Source: Halopenitus persicus
GTDB lineage: Archaea; Halobacteriota; Halobacteria; Halobacteriales; Haloferacaceae
NCBI RefSeq assembly: GCF_002355635.1
Contig: NZ_AP017558.1
Span: forward strand, 2,356,001-2,420,000
DNA length: 64,000 nt
Direction of reading: 5' to 3'
The translations under genes and the position numbers were made by a program. The stretch's first letter is position 1. Every line of letters starts with the position of its first letter. Under the pieces are notes generated by a model, which was given only the letters and a program-made list of their open reading frames with translations, did no database searches and was not told the DNA's origin. Below, in pieces: positions 60,408 to 64,000 of this stretch.

Positions 60408-60409
60408 TG

Positions 60410-60451
60410 CGACGCGCCCGTCCCGCACGGCGAGACGCCCGTCCCGCACGG
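60410..60451 (+). repeat. 21-bp tandem duplication after the M24 gene
   Basis: CGACGCGCCCGTCCCGCACGG is followed by CGAGACGCCCGTCCCGCACGG (two substitutions). It starts two bases after the peptidase stop and fills most of the 58-base gap. Confidence 0.85.
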
Positions 60452-60465
60452 CGCCGACCGACGGT

Positions 60466-61650
60466 ATGACGCGCCGATACGCCTACACGGTCCTCGGGCT
60501 GTGTACCCTCGCGTTCAGCGCGACGATGGTCGCCCGGCTGGCGATCAGTCCGGTCGTCCCGCTCGTGGCCGACGACTTCGGCGTCTCCTACGGCACCGTG
60601 GGGCTCGCGCTCTCGGGGATGTGGGCGGCGTACGCGCTCTCGCAGTTCCCCTCCGGGGTGCTCGGCGAGCGGTACGGCGAGCGTCGGATCATCCTCGTGG
60701 CGGTCGGCGCCACCGCGGTCGCGGCGCTGCTTTTGGCCCTCTCCCCGTCGGTGTGGGCGTTCGTGGCGTTCACGGTCCTGCTCGGCGCCGGCGCCGGGCT
60801 CCACTACTCGGTCGCGACGACGCTTCTCACCCGCGAGTTCGACGACATCGGTCGCGCGATCGGGATCCACGTCTCCGGCGGTCCCGCCGCCGGCCTGCTC
60901 GCGCCGCCGGCGGCCGCGCTCGTCGGAGCCCGGTACGGCTGGCGGGCGGCGATGCTGCTCGGCGTCCTCGTGGCCGTTCCGGTCTTTGCCCTGTTCGCGT
61001 GGCGGGTCCGGCCGACCGAACCGCTGCGGCCCGACCAGGCGCTCGCCGACCGGTTCGCGCTCGCGCCGCTTGTCGAGCTCGTTTCCCGGCCTCCGATCGC
61101 CTACACGACCGGGCTCGCGATGTTGGGCGCGTTCGCCTGGCAGGCGACCGCCTCGTTCCTGCCGACGTTCCTCACGGACGCGGCCGGACTGTCGACCGCC
61201 GCCGCGAGCCTCCTGTTCTCGCTGTACTTTCTGGTTCACGGCGGGCTCCAGCCGGTCCTCGGGGCGATCTCCGACCGGCTCGGCCGGGACGTCGTCGCGA
61301 CGCTGACGATGGTGACCGGCGTCCTCGGCTACGGGGGGCTCGTCTACGCCGCCGTCGCGGGGCTGGGCCTGGTCGCCCTCGCGACCGCCACGGTCGGCGT
61401 CGGCGTCGCGATGTCGTGGGGCGCGCCGGTCCAGTCCCGCTTCATGGACCTCCTCGGCGACGCCGAGCGCGGTGCCGGCTTCGGGCTCGTTCGCACCGTC
61501 TATATGGTGCTCGGCGCCTCCGGGAGCGTCATCGTCGGGACCGTCTCCGACGTCGCGGGCTGGACCGTCGCGTTCGGGCTGTTGACCCTCGTGATGGCGA
61601 TCGGGGCGAGCGCGCTGACGGCGAACCGGGTGCTGCGGCTCGGGCTGTGA
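60466..61650 (+). CDS. MFS transporter
   Basis: This 394-residue MFS protein has about twelve hydrophobic segments, with the loop 2-3 motif GVLGERYGERRIILVAVG and the family pattern in SDRLGRDVVATLTMVTG. The starting MTRRYAYTVLGLCTLAFSATMVARL is a clean first membrane segment. It lies between the M24 peptidase (58 bases) and the ornithine cyclodeaminase-like gene (77 bases) on the same strand. Uptake or export of an amino acid or peptide is a guess from context only. Confidence 0.88.
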   Translation: MTRRYAYTVLGLCTLAFSATMVARLAISPVVPLVADDFGVSYGTVGLALSGMWAAYALSQFPSGVLGERYGERRIILVAVGATAVAALLLALSPSVWAFVAFTVLLGAGAGLHYSVATTLLTREFDDIGRAIGIHVSGGPAAGLLAPPAAALVGARYGWRAAMLLGVLVAVPVFALFAWRVRPTEPLRPDQALADRFALAPLVELVSRPPIAYTTGLAMLGAFAWQATASFLPTFLTDAAGLSTAAASLLFSLYFLVHGGLQPVLGAISDRLGRDVVATLTMVTGVLGYGGLVYAAVAGLGLVALATATVGVGVAMSWGAPVQSRFMDLLGDAERGAGFGLVRTVYMVLGASGSVIVGTVSDVAGWTVAFGLLTLVMAIGASALTANRVLRLGL

Positions 61651-61727
61651 CGTCCGGCGTGGTCGTCGCGACGATGCGCCTGATCGCCGAAACGATTTAG
61701 GAACGAGCCCGCCTCTCCCGGGACGAT

Positions 61728-62795
61728 ATGCGCGTTCTCTCGGATGGCGACGTCGCGAGCGTCCTCGATCTCGAGGCGCTCCTCGAGGTCGTCGACGAGG
61801 CGTTTCGGAAACAGGGTCGCGGCGAGGTCGAACGACCCGACCGGCCACACTTCCCGGTCGGCACCGGGCTGACGGTCCCGACGCCGAAGGGATCCGATGG
61901 CGGCGAATCGGATGGGTCAGATAGCGGCGAATCGGATGGGTCAGATAGCGGCGAATCGGGCGGAAGCGATCTGGTCGAGGGCCCCTTCGGAACGGCGCTC
62001 GTGATGCCCGCGTACGTCCACGGCGCGGAGACCTACGCCACGAAGCTCGCCGCGGTTCACGAGGCCAACCCCGGTCGCGGGCTCGAGACGGTCAACGCCA
62101 CGATCGCGCTCACGGACGCGGCGACCGGGCTGCCGGTCGCCTACCTCTCCGGATCCCGGATCACGAACGCCAGAACCGGCTGTATCGGGGGCGTTGCCGC
62201 CCGCGCGCTCGCGGCCGGCGGACCGGTCACACTCGGCGTGATCGGCGCCGGCCAGCAGGCACGCTGGCAGGTCAGGGCGATCGACGCCGCGACCGATCTC
62301 GAGCGCGTCCGCGTCCACTCCCCGAGCGACTCCCGGCTCGAGTGTGCGGCGACGCTCCGGTCGGAGGGGATCGACGCGACGGCCGTCGACTCGCCGCGTG
62401 CTGCGGTGGCGGGCGCGACCGTCGTGGTCACCGCGACCCCGGCGAGCGAGCCGGTCTTCGACGGCGCCGACCTCGATCCGGGAACGCTCGTGGTGGCGAT
62501 CGGCGCCTACGACGAGTCGATGCGCGAGCTCGACGCCGAGACGATCCGGCGCGCGGACCGCCTCTTCGGGGACGTCCCGTCCGAGGCGGCCCACACGGGC
62601 GATATCCCGGACGACGTCACCGCCGCCGACCTCACCCCGCTTTCGGCCGCGCTCGAGGGGACGGCTGGGCGCGGATCGGACGCCGAGATCATCGTCGTCG
62701 AGTCGGTCGGCAGCGCGGTCCTCGACGCCGCCGCTGCCGAGCACTTACATACGGAAGCGCAACGACGCGACGTCGGACGTGACGTCGACGTGTGA
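61728..62795 (+). CDS. Ornithine cyclodeaminase / mu-crystallin family protein
   Basis: This 355-residue NAD(P)-binding enzyme belongs to the family of ornithine cyclodeaminase (ornithine to proline plus ammonia) and alanine dehydrogenase. The Rossmann motif TLGVIGAGQQARWQVRAI and the downstream VVVTATPASEPVFDGADLDPGTLVVAIGAYDESMREL are diagnostic, and AYLSGSRITNARTGCIGGVAA is the substrate-side Arg loop. At residues ~57-80 a GESDGSDS-type insert, encoded by a 24-bp tandem repeat, interrupts the N-terminal domain. A TTTAG element 30 bases before the ATG marks a promoter. The true substrate is uncertain. Confidence 0.88.
   Translation: MRVLSDGDVASVLDLEALLEVVDEAFRKQGRGEVERPDRPHFPVGTGLTVPTPKGSDGGESDGSDSGESDGSDSGESGGSDLVEGPFGTALVMPAYVHGAETYATKLAAVHEANPGRGLETVNATIALTDAATGLPVAYLSGSRITNARTGCIGGVAARALAAGGPVTLGVIGAGQQARWQVRAIDAATDLERVRVHSPSDSRLECAATLRSEGIDATAVDSPRAAVAGATVVVTATPASEPVFDGADLDPGTLVVAIGAYDESMRELDAETIRRADRLFGDVPSEAAHTGDIPDDVTAADLTPLSAALEGTAGRGSDAEIIVVESVGSAVLDAAAAEHLHTEAQRRDVGRDVDV
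61902..61959 (+). repeat. 24-bp in-frame tandem repeat inside the cyclodeaminase-like gene
   Basis: A 24-bp unit beginning GGCGAATCGGATGGGTCAGA occurs twice, with a 10-base partial copy. It encodes GESDGSDS repeats, a polar surface insert. Confidence 0.9.
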
Positions 62796-62797
62796 GT

Positions 62798-63310
62798 TCA
62801 GTCGACGATCTCGACCTCGACCGCGTCGCGCTCCACCGCGAGCCGGAACGTCGGGACCGTGCGGTAGACCACCTCGACGACGTTCTTGCGCCGGAGGCTC
62901 TGCAGCGCCTTCCGAACGTCCTCCACGTCAGGATCGAGGTCGAACTCCTCCCGGAGCCCGTTGAGCACGCTGACGACCGACTCCGACCGCTCGTCCGGTC
63001 CGGCCACGACGGCGAAGACGCGCGCTTCGAGCTCCGGCACGCGGATGACGCTCGGGACGCCGTTCCCGTCAGGATCGTCGCCGCCCGCCTCGATGCCGGG
63101 TTCGACGTCGACGAGGTCGGCGGCTTCCGCGGTCGCTCGGATGAGGCTGTTGTCGTCCCGGAAGTAATAGTCCTTGAGATTGGACTCGAGGTAGCCGTGC
63201 ACCTCGCTGCCGGAGTCCATCCCCCACGCCGCCTGGAGCTCGGCGTTCTTCGTCGGCTGCAGCCGGACCACGTCCGCGAGCCGGTCCAGCTCCTCATCGG
63301 TGAGACTCAT
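62798..63310 (-). CDS. Haloarchaeal regulator-like protein of unknown function
   Basis: This 170-residue acidic protein has an N-terminal helix-rich segment (EELDRLADVVRLQPTKNAELQAAWGMDSGSEVHGYLESNLKDYYFRDDNSLIRATAEAADLV) that reads like a winged helix. The C-terminal part (ALQSLRRKNVVEVVYRTVPTFRLAVERDAVEVEIVD) looks like a second winged or small domain. It matches a haloarchaeal DUF (recalled as DUF5797, unverified). It converges on the cyclodeaminase-like gene and is divergent from the CBS gene. Confidence 0.78.
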   Translation of the reverse strand: MSLTDEELDRLADVVRLQPTKNAELQAAWGMDSGSEVHGYLESNLKDYYFRDDNSLIRATAEAADLVDVEPGIEAGGDDPDGNGVPSVIRVPELEARVFAVVAGPDERSESVVSVLNGLREEFDLDPDVEDVRKALQSLRRKNVVEVVYRTVPTFRLAVERDAVEVEIVD

Positions 63311-63456
63311 ACCGCCGGCTACCTCGTCCGCCAGTAAGGACGTTCCGAATCCCGGTTGTCGGGTTGGGGTCGGCGGGGATCGGACCGAAAACGACGGATC
63401 CGGCGCGATCGGCCCGTGTCGACACCCTTATTCGATGTGGTACCACACGACGATGT

Positions 63457-63861
63457 ATGGACGACATTCTCGTGGGACGCGTCATGACGAGCGAGGCGAT
63501 CACGGTACATCCGGACACCTTCGTCGAGGAGGCCGCCTCGCTGTTGCTCGAAAAGGGGATCGGATCGCTGGTCGTCGTCGACGACGACGACCGGCTCGAG
63601 GGCATTCTGACGACGACTGACTTCGTTCACATCGTCGCGGCGAGCAAGCCGAAGGCGCAGACGACCGTCGAGCGATACATGAGCACCGACGTCACGACGG
63701 CGAGCGCCCAGGACCCGATCACGGACGTCGCCGACGTGATGATCGAGCAGGGGATTCACCACCTCCCGGTCGTCGACGAGGAGGGAGGCGTCATCGGAAT
63801 CGTCTCCACGACCGACCTGACGAAGTACATCTCCGGCTTGCAGCCGCGACGGACCGCCTGA
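63457..63861 (+). CDS. Twin CBS-domain protein
   Basis: This 134-residue protein consists of two CBS domains: VGRVMTSEAITVHPDTFVEEAASLLLEKGIGSLVVVDDDDRLEGILTTTDF and VERYMSTDVTTASAQDPITDVADVMIEQGIHHLPVVDEEGGVIGIVSTTDL. Such pairs bind adenosyl nucleotides and sense energy status or regulate partners in trans. No partner is adjacent. A CCTTATTC element ~30 bases upstream fits a leaderless start. Its TGA stop opens a 37-bp tandem duplication. Confidence 0.93.
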   Translation: MDDILVGRVMTSEAITVHPDTFVEEAASLLLEKGIGSLVVVDDDDRLEGILTTTDFVHIVAASKPKAQTTVERYMSTDVTTASAQDPITDVADVMIEQGIHHLPVVDEEGGVIGIVSTTDLTKYISGLQPRRTA

Positions 63862-63932
63862 TCGGTCACCGCTGCCTGATCGGGCGTCCGGAGTCGGATC
63901 GGTCACCGCTGCCTGATCGGGCGTCCGGAGTC
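63860..63932 (+). repeat. 37-bp tandem duplication spanning two convergent stop codons
   Basis: A 37-bp unit beginning GATCGGTCACCGCTGCCTGA occurs twice. The first copy starts inside the CBS gene's TGA, and the second ends inside the stop codon of the minus-strand gene that runs off the window edge. Confidence 0.93.
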
Positions 63933-64000
63933 ACGTGGACACGCCGAGCGTCTCGTCGACCTGGGTCACCACGGCGAGGACCGCCAGCACCGCCAGCGCC
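63931..64000 (-). CDS. C-terminal end of a gene running off the window (hydrophobic)
   Basis: On the minus strand a frame enters from the window edge and ends at TGA 63931-63933. The last 22 residues are ALAVLAVLAVVTQVDETLGVST, a hydrophobic stretch followed by a short polar tail, as at the C-terminus of a membrane protein. The family cannot be told from so little, and a chance open frame is possible in this GC-rich sequence. Confidence 0.4.
   Translation of the reverse strand, partial: ALAVLAVLAVVTQVDETLGVST

Noticed and set aside
1-64000. tRNA or rRNA genes
   Set aside because: Reading for T-loop words such as GGTTCGAATCC with matching acceptor stems, and for rRNA-like blocks, gave no convincing candidate. 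A covariance-model search would be decisive.

Overview
The window is a stretch of haloarchaeal (class Halobacteria) chromosome. The evidence is high GC, predicted proteins rich in Asp and Glu, archaeal factors (transcription factor B, the diphthamide enzyme Dph6, a PurN-PurH fusion, a Nuo complex without the NADH module), and a mixed translation-start style. Many first genes have a TATA-like box about 27 bases before the start codon (leaderless type), while downstream cistrons carry full GGAGGTGA-type ribosome binding sites. The lineage within the class cannot be fixed from the sequence alone. No tRNA, rRNA, CRISPR array or intact transposase gene was found, and no gene-free stretch exceeds 300 bases.

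Layout. 1-5791: cobalamin genes (3'-part of cobN, cbiC, cbiE, a CbiX-like paralogue), then an operator-controlled pair of tiny reading frames. 5792-8175: an MFS transporter divergent from a serine acetyltransferase. 8176-15585: purine genes purB, purNH, purK and purE with an Agl23-like membrane glycosyltransferase between them; the purB stop lies against a remnant of an IS200/IS605-type element end. 15733-26245: a ten-gene nuoA-B-CD-H-I-J1-J2-K-L-M-N operon. 26399-33322: DHH phosphoesterase, small regulators, NRDE protein, glutaredoxin, UspA, Dph6, a nucleotidyltransferase. 33459-38300: 7TM histidine kinase, hypoxanthine phosphoribosyltransferase, a membrane protein pair, Nudix hydrolase, a uS10 paralogue. 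38491-41762: dnaK-dnaJ. 41936-47186: two ANL-type (acyl-CoA synthetase fold) proteins, one truncated, an acetyltransferase and an aldehyde dehydrogenase. 47390-54503: purA, MFS transporter, Trm112-like protein, the DR2241-CbiX pair, small haloarchaeal proteins. 54625-64000: an 894-residue three-part protein, Nudix hydrolase, TFB, M24 peptidase, MFS transporter, ornithine cyclodeaminase-like enzyme, a CBS protein and the end of one more gene.

How the genes relate. Two tetrapyrrole metal-insertion loci lie about 48 kb apart: cobN-cbiC-cbiE with a CbiX-like protein that lacks the usual chelatase histidines, and a canonical CbiX with the iron-sulfur protein DR2241. Six purine genes (purB, purNH, purK, purE, hpt, purA) lie in the window. 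Three consecutive same-strand genes (purNH, agl23-like, purK) share the word ACCCTCG exactly three bases before their start codons, which may be a common control element. The nuo operon encodes the membrane arm and connecting subunits of complex I but no NuoE, F or G, as is usual in haloarchaea.

The most unusual signals are three. First, a DtxR/IdeR-like palindrome sits in front of the two-frame unit at 5332-5791. Second, short tandem duplications (12-37 bp units) recur in intergenic gaps, several of them starting inside or just after a stop codon. Third, a CbiX paralogue appears to have lost its catalytic histidines.
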